Shown here: positions 1 to 12,500 of the stretch, in pieces | Layout of the letters: each line of letters starts with the position of its first letter | Position numbering within the stretch: position 1 is the first letter of the stretch | Assembly: GCA_031841125.1 (NCBI GenBank) | Contig: CM063114.1 | Location: 9,114,001-9,178,000, forward strand | From: Acanthococcus lagerstroemiae | Lineage: Eukaryota > Arthropoda > Insecta > Hemiptera > Eriococcidae | Direction: 5' to 3' | Length of the DNA: 64,000 bases | The notes under the pieces: generated by a model | What the model saw: the letters and a program-made list of their open reading frames with translations, nothing else | Databases searched by the model: none | Told to the model about the DNA's origin: nothing | Made by a program: the position numbers and the translations under genes

Positions 1-690
1 TTCAGTTGTGTATAAAGGTCACATGATATCTGACTTGGCGTTTTAAATTCGCAGTTGTAATCGTACAGAAGCACGATTTATCTTTTAAATTTCAATTTAA
101 CTGCTTTAGTCGTGTTATTAAACGTTATACGCTAGTGCTGTATCTGTGTTGACCCTCTTTCAAATGGACTTTTTACTATTTATTACCCATACTCCTTGAT
201 TATACTTCATTTCAGCTACACTGTAAATCGCTTTTTGTGAACATACTACCTATTTATGATCTATAAATGACCTTAAATTGTGGTTACTTTTTAGCCGGTA
301 TCGTGCATTTGGCTGTACCAGGCCACTTGAGTGAAACTTGCAATTTCCCTTAGATATCGTACACACGTTTTCCGTACATATCGCTTACAACCAAGAAACC
401 AACTTAGTCTATGTGAACGGTGAAAGAACAAATGAAAATCTAGTGAAATTTTACCGCGGAAGTGAGTGTCATAGTTATTTAGATTAGAGGACTGAGAAAG
501 TCTTGCAATACGCTGCATTTGGTTTGTAATTGTTATTTTCAAGAGCGTAGATGGCTAGCGAGTGTCTGAACATTCTCTTCTGTTCTGCCTGACCCTTTAT
601 ACCCTCTCCCATGATTTGCCTCACATAACTCCGGAAAAACACCTATTTTTCTTCTAAGGGATAGACCCCCAGAACCTTATCTACGCCCTA
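1..690. other. no gene recognised
   Basis: AT-rich sequence with only short chance open frames. I see no repeat structure or motif that I can name. Confidence 0.5.
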
Positions 691-697
691 GGTTATA

Positions 698-1042
698 CAG
701 AGTGTCTACAGAAATTGAAAAGTAAAAATGAAGTACTTTTTCGGGACCCTTTGGAGGACTGTAGCCGACATGATCTGTTTTTTTTTTTATGTTTCCAGTT
801 GTTTTATCCCATTCAACCCCTCCATCCTTGTTTGCTCCAAAACTTCCCCCCTCCATCTGAATATACATCCTGCGCTACACTTTTTAATGACCAATCACAG
901 GAATAGCAAAAAATTTATCTTTGAGTATTTCTAACAAAAATGAAGGACTTTTCAATGTTTTCTTTTTTTAATTTTAGCACTTTTCAGGACGTTTGGGGCC
1001 TACTATCAAAATCCAGAACTTTTCAGTACCTGTAGACACCTG
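698..1042. mobile_element. hAT-type non-autonomous element (CAGRGTGTCTAC family)
   Basis: A 345-bp segment begins CAGAGTGTCTACAG and ends CTGTAGACACCTG, which are imperfect terminal inverted repeats. The interior is low complexity, with several short A/T-rich motifs around 'gaactttt', and has no coding capacity. TATA flanks both ends, so only four bases of a possible target duplication are visible. CAG...CTG ends of this type are usual for hAT MITEs. A second element with the same terminal motif lies at 17211-17545. Confidence 0.55.
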
Positions 1043-2029
1043 TATAGATACTCTAGCTGAAACAATAGAGGTCACGAATATAGCGAACTAATGGAACTAA
1101 CCAGACCATGACGTGAATCTACCTCTACCTAGGCTTCCTCATTTGAAATTTGAAAGTGATTATATTATATCTATATCGAGACGTCCTGCTGGAGCAGAGA
1201 CATTTATCGAACAGCGATCCGATTTTAGGCTTGAAAGAAAAATGGGATCATCGGTTTGCACCCTGCGCCACTTCTACCAAACCAGCGTGATAGCAGAGAT
1301 GGAAAAAGATGAATCTACCTTTACTAGAACGTTGCTATTTGTAACTAAATCATGTGTAGAGGGTCAGGCAAGACAGAGAAAACATTTTTAAGACCTCCCC
1401 CTTATTACGCCTTTGCCACCCGCATTTCTCCTCAAGATCGTTCGCTTTCCTCAACCCATTTTTCAGCGCTCTTGACGGCAGAGTACCCCGAGACATTTGC
1501 CCCATTTTGCCCCTCACGTAACTCCAACACAGTAATAATGAGTAGAGTGCGGCATAATATGCTAATGCATATTTTCTAGGTCATCGCTGATCCCAAAAGT
1601 GATGAAAACCGTTTTTACATTCGTGTTTTTTTGAAACATATTTTGCCAAATTGACAAAAACTGTCCGAAATACGACTATTTTGCGTTTCATCTTCGTAAA
1701 AGAAAAAAATAGAGAAAACACGACTTATGTTTATGTTGGGGGGGGGGATGAACATTTTTTCAGCAATTTTTTTGGCGGTTTCAGTATTACCCATCTGCCC
1801 AAAAGATATTTCAGTTTTATTCCATTTTCTCAAGCGTTTCAGTTTAAAATAAAATTTGAGCAACAATTACGAATGGGGCTTTCAAAAAGCTGTACCCGCC
1901 CATCTGCCTGGTTCGCCGAATGGTTGAAATGTATTAAATTTTCTAACTGGTTAGTTATTTTTGAAACATTTTGAATACAAACGTTCTTTTTGCATTCCCT
2001 CCTCCTTGCCCTTTCCATGGATCTACAAT
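1043..2029. other. no gene recognised
   Basis: Unique-looking AT-rich sequence with a run of ten G at 1738-1747. Open frames on both strands overlap each other and match no family I recognise. Confidence 0.4.
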
Positions 2030-2425
2030 TGCAGTTTTGGGTAAGGAAGCTCCATTCATTACTTTGGTGCATTCAAGGACGTACCCAGGATTTATATAAG
2101 GGGGGGGGTTGCGATTAAGATGCATTTTTTTCTTGGCAGGGAGGGGGGCTCAGTCACAGATCCGCCCTCCTCTCCGTCTCAACCCATTGTTTTTCGTGGT
2201 TTTTTTTTGGCCAATGGGAGGAGTTTGAACCCCCAAAACTCCCTCCGTTGGTACGGTCCTGGGTGCATTCCACCACTAGCTCTTTAAATAGGAATCAGGA
2301 GGGCAGGAATTCGTTAGTTTGGCCAGCCGAGGCTTGGATCTGTCACAAAAATTTATGGTCTGGGGCTTCCTATACTGTTCTCTTTGGTACACTCCTTGTT
2401 CTTCAGAGCGGCTGTACAAATGAAT
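2030..2425. repeat. duplicated segment, copy A (interrupted by a MITE)
   Basis: Shares an extended diverged match with 3588-3780: 'aaggaagctccattcat', then 'agtttggcc', 'aggcttggatctg', 'cacaaaaatttatg', 'ggggcttccta' and 'gttctctttgg', all in the same order and orientation. Copy A is interrupted by the insertion at 2074-2261. Copy B lacks that insertion and shows the empty site. Confidence 0.75.
2074..2261. mobile_element. hAT-type MITE with 8-bp target duplication
   Basis: A 188-bp insertion flanked by a perfect 8-bp direct repeat, GGTGCATT (2066-2073 and 2262-2269). The ends are imperfect inverted repeats: CAAGGACGTACC at the left and the complement of CAGGACCGTACC at the right. A 9-base G run sits near the left end. 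The related segment at 3588-3780 has a single copy of the target (atgcatt) and no insert, which supports a genuine insertion. The 8-bp duplication and CA-ends point to the hAT superfamily. Confidence 0.85.
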
Positions 2426-3587
2426 AGCTCTTTTCCAAAGTAGCCCAAGTCAGTTTTTGTCAAAAAGTAAATTTGATGCGCCATCTTGTGGTACAAAATA
2501 GAAACTATAAAACGTAGGTTTCCTAATATTCCTATCTCCTCTCGTTCCAGCATTACCAATGATTAAAAAACGTAGTTAGTTTCCAGTGTGGCCTAAGTCA
2601 AAAGTTTTCCAGAGTGACGTAATGCCAAAACACGTGAAACCGATTTGTGATTACTGCTGTATTACAGTAATGCCAGAAATTCCAATGTTCCAGCGAATGC
2701 ATTAAAATGGAAGTTAATCTTCACAACAGAAGTGTGTTATTCCAAACTGCTCTGAATCCAAAACTGTAAGTCGAGGAAAACACAAAAAAGTACCTCTGCT
2801 GTATAAATGGTACTACAAGAAGGCGAAAGTTGGCTGCACTGATATAACTCATACCTGACAATATTTTGTATGAAATCCAAGTAAACCCTTCCAGTGTTGG
2901 TAACACACTTTCGACGCTAGATCGCGCTCTCATCTCATTATTTGTGAAAACTGACAGAGCAATTTGGCATAACACTCTAAGAAACTGAAAATCGAAGTAG
3001 ATTTCGACAATGTGCAACATAGTACAACTTATTACGGAGCAGCCCCGTAGAGAGAAAAAGAGGGCCTGGGGAAATTTTCACTGACCCCCCACTCCTTCCA
3101 GTTCATTTTGTTCTTTTGTTAGATGGGGAAAAATTACGAGCTACGGGATAAGAGGTTTCGTTCATGGTGTAAGGAGTGACTGCTGATTTGATGTACGGTA
3201 TGATTGAAATTCAGGTCTTTTAAAAATATCAGGCCCCTTGATTGTCCGGGCCCGGGGTATTCCCCCCTCTCGACAGGGTTGTTTCAGAGAAAATCGAACG
3301 TTCTACGAACACATTTTACTCTTTCAAAATGGCCTAAGTCACGGAGTTTCCAAATTGAATCCCTTGCAGCCCCCGAAATACCAGTTTTTCACGAGTAATT
3401 TTTAAGAATTTGTTAGATGTACCTCTCAAGAACATTTTCTAGTTTTTGCCTAATAAAACGCGGCAGAGAGTGGGGACGGAAACAGTTTTTATCACTTGTT
3501 TTGACTTCGGTCACTTAGGAAAAGAGTTTTTCAAATACAGATGTTTTGTAAATACCAGTCCACTGGTGATAAGTTTTGGTTGCAGGG
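2426..3587. other. no gene recognised
   Basis: No coding signal. It includes GC-rich patches near 3040-3100 and 3236-3280 ('gtccgggcccggggtattcc') that look like decayed transposon ends, but I could not pair them. Confidence 0.4.
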
Positions 3588-3780
3588 GAGGGGAAGGAAG
3601 CTCCATTCATCGCTTCGATGCATTCTACCACAGGCTCTCTTAAATAGGAGTCAGCAAACCAGAAATTCGTCAGTTTGGCCAGAGGCTTGGATCTGCCACA
3701 AAAATTTATGACGGGGCTTCCTACATTGTTCTCTTTGGGAGATTCCCGGTTCCTCAGAACAGCCATACAAATACTGAATT
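3588..3780. repeat. duplicated segment, copy B (empty site)
   Basis: Partner of 2030-2425, about 1.5 kb downstream and in direct orientation. It keeps the unoccupied target 'cgatgcattctaccac', corresponding to the site filled by the MITE in copy A. Confidence 0.75.
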
Positions 3781-5907
3781 TTCCACTTCAGCCAAACGAC
3801 TGGTTATAAGTTTTGTTGTAGGGAAGGGGCCTCTCTGTTTTTTTACAGCCCTAGCTTCCTGGAACAGATTGCTGTTGGTATGTTCAACATTGTCAATGTA
3901 CCTGATTAGAACGATTAAGTAGTTCAATTGTTACGCTGGGAAAGTGCACTTGTTTGCACGTTCCCTGTCAGTGGCCAATTTTGCACTACAAATGCTCCCA
4001 CCAGTATCGCACAGTCCGACGCACATTCGCGGCTTATCAGCGCTTCCGATTCGAATACCATCTCAACCATTACATTTTTATGACATATCAAGTTGAGAAC
4101 CAGCTGAACAGCCAACGATATCGTTTTAGATCGATTGTACTCTCTTCAGGATATAAAAATAATCGCAGTCTGTGTGCGAAAACAACGAAACGGAAACTGA
4201 ACTCGGTAGAATGTCCGACACAGCGCATTTTTGATACGTACGAAAAAAAAAAAATGACACAGACGGTAAAAATTCGTAAACTGATCAAACAGCTGATAAA
4301 TCACAAATATTTCTGAAAACTCCATAGCAGCACATAGAAGTTATACGAGAACTATACATGAAAACAGCTGTAGCAGGATATGTCATCGATTCCATAAAAA
4401 TGCATCCAGGCACTTTGTAATCGACAGGGGAACAGCCGAAAACTGGAAAAGTGTGAGTCCATAAATGTATGGGAAAATATAAAGACTCGAGAGCGACAGA
4501 CGATAACGGTGAATGGTAAGGGGGACAATTTACATAGTTCGAAAAAGATAACCACACACTGAAAATTCTAACCTAGATGACCTACAAATTGAAGAAATAT
4601 TGATCGGTGACATGTATACGCGTTACTTGTACTTTTTCGAAAGACTTCTCTTGAAAACAATTCAGGGCGCCGAGCTTATCAATGGAAAATAATCAAATAC
4701 GAATGAGGAATTATAGTTCACACGTTTCTAGTGGATGACTCCGGTGCCGTGTAATTTACACGCATGAAGTTTTAACATGATAAACATAATTCTCACAATG
4801 TATCAGTCCGCGAATAACATCTGTTGTCGAAGAGCCGTACAGGTTTTTCAAAACTAAAAAAAAAAAAAAAAAAAAGAACGAGAAATTTTCAAAGTCAAGT
4901 AACTGTAACTAATCAACAATCGACGAGTCTTACTTCAATTTGCAGCAGTCACTCGATCAATATCGCCGCCGAGAAATTAGCGAGCAGTTTCTTATCTTCG
5001 CTGGCTGCACTCACACATACAGAGGTGTCAAAAGAACTGCAATATTTTCTCTTATCGACGCTCCACATTAATGGAATTAGCAGTACACACGAACACTTAA
5101 CAAGATATAATTTGAACGAGTTTCACACAAGGAAGGGTGCGGGCATATTGGTTTACACGCGAATTCCATGAGGGCCCGACTGAATGGCATTTCAGATGCC
5201 AGAGAAAAAAAAATAAGAAGAAGAAGAAGAAAACATCTCAGCCATTGATAAAATAACTCTTCATTTTCGGATCGAACAATTTCGTAATTCCATTAATTCG
5301 TGTCTTCGCAGACGTACGTGTGGGCTGAATCGGGTTTCCATTCAAAGGTATATCAAATTCGCATTTCTAAAATGAGATACGCGCAGACTAAGCGACTGCA
5401 TTACGAATGTTCGCATCCTGAACTCTCGGTTTTTTGTTTTTCTACATTCCCTTCGCACTGCCATCGTGCTCTCTGACCGTTCAACCCGAAAATTCAACCA
5501 AAATGCGAAGCCGAGGCGAGGATCTGGCCGAAGGCAGGGGCGCCGAATTCGGGGACCGGGACGAGATAAAAGGGCGCATTAGCGCAGCTGGGAAGATGCG
5601 GACGCTCTCGCCAGACGACACAGAATGTTAATGCGACAACAATGAGAGAGAACAAGACGATTAACAAGATTTACATTCTATGTATGCAAACCGACAACTA
5701 AAACATCAATAATACGCGACCGATGACCAATTGGCCTCGACCGCAGAAGCTAATCTGGCGAAGACAGGAGAGAGGGCCAGCGCAGCGTCGAACTCCGAAA
5801 CATCGGACGCAGATGACACCGTCAAAACAGGGACCGAGGGCGAACAATGAACCGTCCTGAAATCCGCGAAACCGTTCGCGAACGAATCGCATTGACATTT
5901 GTGGTAT
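3781..5907. other. no gene recognised
   Basis: No supported exon. A 20-base A tract lies near 4856 and an AAG microsatellite at 5216-5232. The section 5440-5640 is more GC-rich with several CpG, but I see no conserved coding pattern there. Confidence 0.4.
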
Positions 5908-6240
5908 GTTATGGGCCAAAATTCCATTAGTGTCCGTAGGCATGGTATATACCGAAGACGTCCATGGCCAGTCTAAAAAAAGTACAAGACTGGCTCGTCA
6001 GTTAGACCACCCACACCTCTGAAGCTGAAATGGGAGCAAGTAGGCCGATTGTAAATATTCTCACCTCGGCTTCAAATAGACCAAGCTGCCGAAAACAGCC
6101 ATCTTCAAATGAGTGAAATACTTAATCCTGATATGTTGGCCAAAAATCACACTAACTTGACCAACAGCTGCAAACTCAAAACAAGCAAATCCCGGTCTGA
6201 TGATCGAAAACAGTCTAAACCAAGCATGATCACAAATGAC
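5908..6240 (+). repeat. direct repeat flanking LINE debris, left copy
   Basis: Closely related to 7298-7618 in the same orientation. Shared blocks include 'ccattagtgtccgtaggcat', 'tggctcgtcag', 'gaccacccaca', 'ctgccgaaaacagccatctt', 'aaaaatcacactaacttga' and 'gatgatcgaaaacagtctaa'. The two copies bracket the reverse-transcriptase remnant and the SINE-like sequence. They could be one duplicated repeat or two insertions of one element. Confidence 0.8.
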
Positions 6241-6840
6241 GAGGAATTTATCGAAAAATGCGGAGGGGCGGGGTTAAGAGTGAATACCAGCAAGACGAAA
6301 ATATTATCGAATGCGGAAATGACAGAAGTATTGATCAGGGGGGAGAAAATAGAATGGGCAAACGAAATAAGATACTTGGGTCAAATAAAGTCGTTTAATA
6401 AAGCGAGAGAAAAAGAACTTTCAAACAGAATCAAATGTGGTTGAACAACTACTGGAGACTAAAACACGTGTTCAAAAGCACACCTCCAATAGCATCGAAA
6501 ACGGAGGTCTGGAGGAGCTGCATACAACCTACAACTGCATATGGAGCACAAACGTGGGCGCTAACCAAAGCCAATGCGGAAAGACTGAGAACTACACACA
6601 GAGCTATAGAACGTAGCATGATCAATGTGAGGAAAGAAGATTAAAAAAAAAACTCAACTATCAGGAGGATGACCCGACTAAGGAATATAGGAGAGGTCAA
6701 GAAATATAAACGGAGGTATGCGGGGCACACTATGAGACAGGAGGGAGTAAGGTGGGAAAGAAAGGTGGAGGGAGACATCCCATACAATCTATAAGTAGAA
6801 GGAAGGAGAGACCTATCACTATGATGGTGTGACGAATCTA
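6229..6840 (+). pseudogene. RTE-like LINE reverse transcriptase remnant (3' half)
   Basis: Two overlapping frames together carry the region after the catalytic palm of an insect non-LTR reverse transcriptase. Residues like 'GLRVNTSKTK' and 'EIRYLGQ' are followed, in another frame, by 'YGAQTWALT', 'ERLRTTHRAIERSM' and finally 'YAGHTMRQEGVRWERKV'. This order is the family's usual thumb and C-terminal order, in which the YADD palm motif comes first; that motif is absent here. A frame change near 6435 and a stop near 6644 show that it is broken. Once it would have copied LINE RNA into DNA at the insertion site. It is now a fossil within a nest of repeats. Confidence 0.85.
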
Positions 6841-7017
6841 AGAAGAATTCTGGTCAGACATATCTTTTTCTAATTTGCTCTCAAGTCTCAACCCGAGCCC
6901 TGGAATCCGCCCTTTCGAGCATTACTTCAGAGACATCGGGGAGGCTGTTAGGGCTGTCTTAGCCTTCTTCCCTTCTGGCCGAAAAACTGGCCTACGTCGA
7001 AATCTGGCGAATTAATA

Positions 7018-7082
7018 TGTGGGCTCGAACCGGAACCTCCGGATTCCGAGACCAACGCGCTATCCACTCGGCCAACCAGACG
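7018..7082 (-). mobile_element. tRNA-like head of a SINE
   Basis: On the minus strand the sequence reads from an A-box-like TGGCCGAGTGG (7074-7064) to a B-box GGTTCGAGCCC (7031-7021), the internal RNA polymerase III promoter of tRNAs. The acceptor stem does not pair, and no clean tRNA cloverleaf continues after the B box. I therefore call it a tRNA-derived SINE fragment and not a tRNA gene. It sits directly after the LINE remnant, whose relatives commonly mobilise SINEs. Confidence 0.6.
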
Positions 7083-7297
7083 GAGAAGACATACCCAGGA
7101 TAAAAAGAAATGAAGGGAAGAGGGGGAGGCATATGCCCAGAAATGGGCTGGTGAAGAGAGGGGGGGGAAGCTTATGCTCCTGACCACACGCACCGCATAA
7201 CGTCGTTTAGTGCAGCGCAGTGTACGTATACTTTGAGGAACAGTTTTACTTTGGTACTTATTTATATGGAAACCATTAAATGCAGTTATTATTATTA

Positions 7298-7618
7298 TGG
7301 GGCCAAATTTCCATTAGTGTCCGTAGGCATGATATATAGCGAAGGTCTATGGCTGGCTCGTCAGCTGAAAATTTTGCTAGACCACCCACATCCCTTTAGC
7401 TGAGGGAGTAAGTAGGCCGGTAGGAAATATTCTCCCCTCGGCTTCAAACAGACCAGGCTGCCGAAAACAGCCATCTTCAGACTGAGTGAAACGCTCAATG
7501 TTGATGTGTTGCCCAAAAATCACACTAACTTGACTAACAGCTCCAAACTCAAAGCAAGTAAATCCGTCTGATGATCGAAAACAGTCTAAACCAAGCATGA
7601 CCACAATATCACAAACGA
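7298..7618 (+). repeat. direct repeat flanking LINE debris, right copy
   Basis: Partner of 5908-6240, with small insertions and deletions. The two end at matching sequence, 'atcacaaatgac' at the left and 'atcacaaacgac' here, after which the flanks differ. Confidence 0.8.
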
Positions 7619-7845
7619 CCAGAAACAACCGCATTTCGAAAACCGATAAGTCCGTTTTTGTCAAAATTGCGCGATTTCAGCGAAATCTGGTGGCTACAAC
7701 AAGAACCCTCCAATATACCTTCGTTTCGAGTAGTCAAATCTATTTTTACGCGGCGTGCTGGAAAGTCTACGGTAAGTTCCTTGAGGTGGAAACCGCACGT
7801 CCTGTAATCCCCGCCAGTTCACACGAACGAGGAATTTACAATCGC

Positions 7846-8120
7846 AGGGCGTGTTACCACCAGACCAGAAAGATTTGTACTGAGTGTGCACGTCGTGGAC
7901 AGCTTACTCAACGTCGTGAAACACGTGGCTAGTAAACGATCTGCCGCTGCACACTCTTCGGCACAGAGAAGGAGAACTGTAACGCAAGAAGATCGAGGGG
8001 AAAGCAACGGAGAACTACCCAGATTGACCTACCCAGGAGAGTCGCGTGTCAGAAACCGCGATCGCCAACGTCCGGCATCGGATATGGGGACATTGTCAAC
8101 GTCGGGAAAATCAGGTTAAA
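7846..8120 (+). repeat. tandem copy 1 of a LINE 5' fragment
   Basis: Shares with 8157-8380 the blocks 'cgtgttaccaccaga', 'cgtggacagcttact' and 'ttcggcacagagaagg' in the same order. The frame ending at 8119 contains 'MGTLSTSGKSG', which resembles the start of the LINE endonuclease domain ('GTLNVRTLTGKSGEL' type) and is cut off straight afterwards. I infer a 5'-UTR and endonuclease start from an RTE-like element. The LINE assignment is tentative. Confidence 0.45.
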
Positions 8121-8156
8121 AAACAGGAGAAAAGAATATGCAAGCAGACATAGGCG

Positions 8157-8380
8157 TCACAACGTGTTACCACCAGATCAAAAAGACTGATACTAAGCGT
8201 GTGCATCTCGTGGACAGCTTACTAAATGTCGTTAAACACCTTCGGCACAGAGAAGGCAAACTCCACAACAAGTCAGCGGGGGAAGCAACGGCAAACTATT
8301 CCAACTAACCTGCCCAGGACCGCCAATGTCCGGTATCGAATACGGCGCCTGAAGAAGTTCTTATGTACACCTAGTTTAGC
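8157..8380 (+). repeat. tandem copy 2 of the LINE 5' fragment
   Basis: A shorter and more diverged copy of 7846-8120, lacking about 50 bases in the middle. It ends with 'cctgaagaagttcttatg' and then AT-rich unique sequence. Confidence 0.6.
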
Positions 8381-9599
8381 GCAGACTTTCTTTTTTTAAT
8401 ATTATTAAAAGATACGTTTGTTTTTACACAAATAAAAATCATGATTTTCTCCTTCTCCACCTTTACTCTAGTAGTTGAAGATTAAAAGCCGATAAGTCCA
8501 CTGGTTTTATCGGGCTATCACGTTTTGCGACTCCAGCTGGTAACACTGCAGAACTTTGCATTTTTCAACTAGTTGAATCAAGTACGAGCTATAAGATAGC
8601 AAGAGAACTTCTTTCCTGATCCATGTGCGCATGCACTACACAGTTTTGAACTATTGAGCTGGACTTATAGGTTTCTGAAACCTGATCCTTCGACTGCAAG
8701 CCGCAAAACCGACAATAAGAATGGTTGAATAAGACAGACAAAAAAAAAATACTCGGCAAGAAATAACAGTGAAAACAACCGAATCAAACACAAAACTGCA
8801 ACTGGCCTAAAATAATCAACCACGGCCAAATTCGATTAACAAATGATCGATGCATGTAACTCAGGTTGGAAAAATACGTCCCTGATGGACTGTCAACCGG
8901 TGACGTAAAAAGGAAGATGGGAACATACTCCCCCCCCCCCACACACACACAACGAATCAGAGTGAAAAGTACAACTTTCGAATTCGTTAACTAACAATTT
9001 AAGCCTCAATGTTTTTTTTTGGTTTTTTTCGTCGAGGTCAAGATCACGGTAAAATTGCCCCTCGAGTCAAAATTGGTTTGAAATTTCGACCTCTTCACTT
9101 CAAAATGTGAACGGAATCTAGTAAACCTGCCGCCTCGCGAAATTTCTACACACCCACTGGCCAGGAAAATTTTCAATTTACACGACTGCAGCCAACTGCA
9201 CATTTGATGACACATTGCCCGAATTATTAGTTGCCCTCCTACGTTCAGTGCGGCGCACTTCGAAAATGCAACAAAATTATCTTATCCCGCAGTTGTAAAT
9301 CAAGGCCGCGAGTCGAAAAATTCCTTCCGAGTCCGATCATCGAAATAGTTTTAGGACCTGACCCCCTTCTTCCTGAGTAGCGCTACAACGAGTTAATACG
9401 ATAGTTGACCCAATTTTTCGATGGTACTCGACTTATAGGTTTTTGTAGTCACTAAATCTAATTTCCGGAGTAATTTTGGGATCAGAGAACCCAGAATAGC
9501 ATCGCAGAAAAGTGCCGCGAAAATTGGCCTATCTTTTGAGATAGTATTTGATTACTTGGAGAGTGAACTAAATTGTAGCATTAATGTTTGTATGTGACA
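8381..9599. other. no gene recognised
   Basis: AT-rich sequence without a supported exon. An 11-base C tract followed by a short AC run lies at 8930-8950. Confidence 0.4.
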
Positions 9600-12500
9600 T
9601 ACCTTCTGGTGATACTAGGACACAGGGCTTGGCACGAAAATTACACAAATTCACCTACTGGTACTTCATTCATTCGCTGAATAAGTTTGCTGGGCGAGTG
9701 ACAATCAATGATTTTGGGTATTTTTGAAGCCCCCCCCCCACCCGCTCCATTAATGGCATTCAAGATCAATACACGGAATATTTAATTTTTCGGTAAGATA
9801 TTACATTTACTCGATTAATATATTTTGCGAGTGAGTGAAACCAATTTTGGTATCAAATTTCGAATGCGACACCCTCCCTCCACCGGTGATATTGATTAAC
9901 GTAATTTTCGAAATGATATTTTGTTTGTTCGACTAATAAGTTTGCTGGGAAAATGAATCTCTTACCAAGTTTTGGATACGACCACCTGCCTCTACCTCAC
10001 ATGGCACTCAAGGTTGGGACAATCTAATTTATTCTATGAATTTGCTGGAGGAGTGACTCCGATTCTGGGAGCAAATTTCAAATTCGATTAACCGCAACAT
10101 GATGGCATCAGGGGTTGACACAAAACCTCATTCAACTTTTCGATATGAGACTTCTATTCGATTCACAAGTTTGCTAGATGAGTAAATCAGATTTAGGGAA
10201 CAATTTTTGAATTCGACTCCTTCCCCTGGAACATCGATACGAAAGGTCAACAAACTTCTCGACGTACTACTTCATTTATCCGATTGATAAGTTTTGCAAG
10301 CGAGTGAACTGGATTTCGGGATTAATTTTTGGATGCGATACTCCGCCCTCCCCGCCCGCAGTACTGGGAGCTAACACAAAAATTAACCCAATGTTTCGAC
10401 ATGATATTCGATTTTATTCGATTAATAAATTTGCCGAGCGAATGAACCCAATTTTGGAAATTTTGGATTCGACTCCTGCCCCTCTTTCCAATGGTACTAG
10501 GGGTTGGCACAAGAGCGCGTGTAATTCTTTGATACGGCAATTCATTTATGCGATTAATAAATTTGCTAGGCTAGTGAACCCAGTTTGGAAATTTTTGGAT
10601 TCAACTCCAGACCCCTCCCCCAATGATATTAGAAGGTGGCATAAGAGTTGATTCAACTTTCCACAACACTTTATTTTATCCAAATAATACATTTTATGGG
10701 CGAGTGAATCTGATTATGAGAAGCTTCGATTTGACCCCTCCTCCTTCCTCTAATAGAACTAAGAGCCGACACGACATTCAATTTTTCGACACGATACTCA
10801 ATTTACTCCCTTAATAAGTTTATTCAGCGGATGAATCCGATTTTGGGAATGATTTTTGAATCCAGCACCTCTTCGAGTCAGGGGTCAGCACAAAGGTTTG
10901 CCTAATGTTTCGATACGGTACTTCACGTATTAGATTGATATGTTCTTTAAGTGAGTAAATTTGATAGTGGAAATAATTCTTGGACTCTCAAGTCCCTTAC
11001 CCCCACTGGCATGTACTGCTGATAGTAGAGTTCATCTAATTTTTCGGTGTTTCTTCATTTACCTATTCGATTAATCTGTGTAATGTTAAAGTGCTTACCT
11101 GGAAACAAAAACAGAAAATATACATTAGAAAAAGTATTATCAAGCAACTGGAATAATGAGAGCAACAGTTACAGTTAATGATTAAAAAACCAGTAGCATA
11201 GTGAAGGAGGAGGGTGACACCTCAACGAATCTTCGGAGACAAACTTTCGACCATTTAGTCGGCATTTTGGACTACCAGTTGGCAAAACAAGAAAACTGTT
11301 AGTCTCTTTTTTCTATGCAATTGAAGGACAAAACATCTCTGTGCTGAGTTTACATTTTCCGGCAAGCTTTCGGCCATTCAGTCGAAATTCTGGACCGGGA
11401 ATCAGTTGGCAGCAAAAGCGCTGTTTTCCTTTGTTTTTTGGCTTACATAAAAAATGTTTGTACCGAATCGGCATTTCCAACCAATTTTTACCCCTCCCCC
11501 AAACCGATAGGGTTGTTTAGAAGGTGACACAAACGTTTACACAATTTTTCGATACGATACTGTATTCCTCACTCATTCGATAAATAACTTCGCCGGGCGA
11601 ATTCAACCCCCTCTTCCCCGTGGCACTCAAGGTGATACCAGAATTCATTTAATTTTTAAATCATGATATGATACTCCATGTATTCAAGTAATGAATTTGC
11701 TGGATGAGAAAATCCGAGTGAGGAAACAAATTTTGAAATCGACGTTCCCCTCCAGTGGCACTAGGGGCTGACATGAAAGTTCATGAAGTTCATGTATTCG
11801 ATTTATAAGATTGCCTGGGCGAGGCCCTTCTCCTAGGTGGCACAACGGATCATACCAAAATGAAATATCAATCAGTTTGCTAGGTAAGCATCCGAGTTTG
11901 GGAACAATTTAAAAATTCTACCCCCCCCCCCCCAAGGCATTACGGGTTGACGTAAAAGTTCACATAATTTTTAATTTTTCGATTTGATATTCCGTACACA
12001 CGATTACTAGATTTGTTGTTCGAGTAAATCCGACTTTGGGAACAATCTGAATATTCGACCCCTCCCCCCTTTATCGGTGGCAATACGGATAACATCAGAA
12101 TTCACATAATTTTCTGACATGATATTTCACTTGTTTAGTTAATCAGCTAGTTAAATGAACAAACGCGTTCTGGAACAATTTGTGAATTCACCTTCCCCCC
12201 TCCCGCGTGGAACTACAGGTTGATGTAAAAGTTTACCTAATTTTTCGATTCGATCCTCCGTGCATTCGATTGCTAAATTTGTTGTTTGAGTAAATCCGAC
12301 TTCGGGGATAATGTTTTAATTCGACTCCCCGCCGCCTCCCCACAGTGGCAATACGGATGGAATCAGAATTCACCTAATTTTCTGATATATTTCACTTATT
12401 TAGTTAATCAGTTGGTTTTCTGAGGAACCGAGTTACGGAACAATTTGTGAATTCCACTCACCCCCCCCCCTCCCCAAGGGCACTAGGGGTTGACGGAGAA

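Noticed and set aside
7018..7082. Functional tRNA gene
   Set aside because: A and B boxes are present but the acceptor stem and the sequence after the B box do not form a tRNA.
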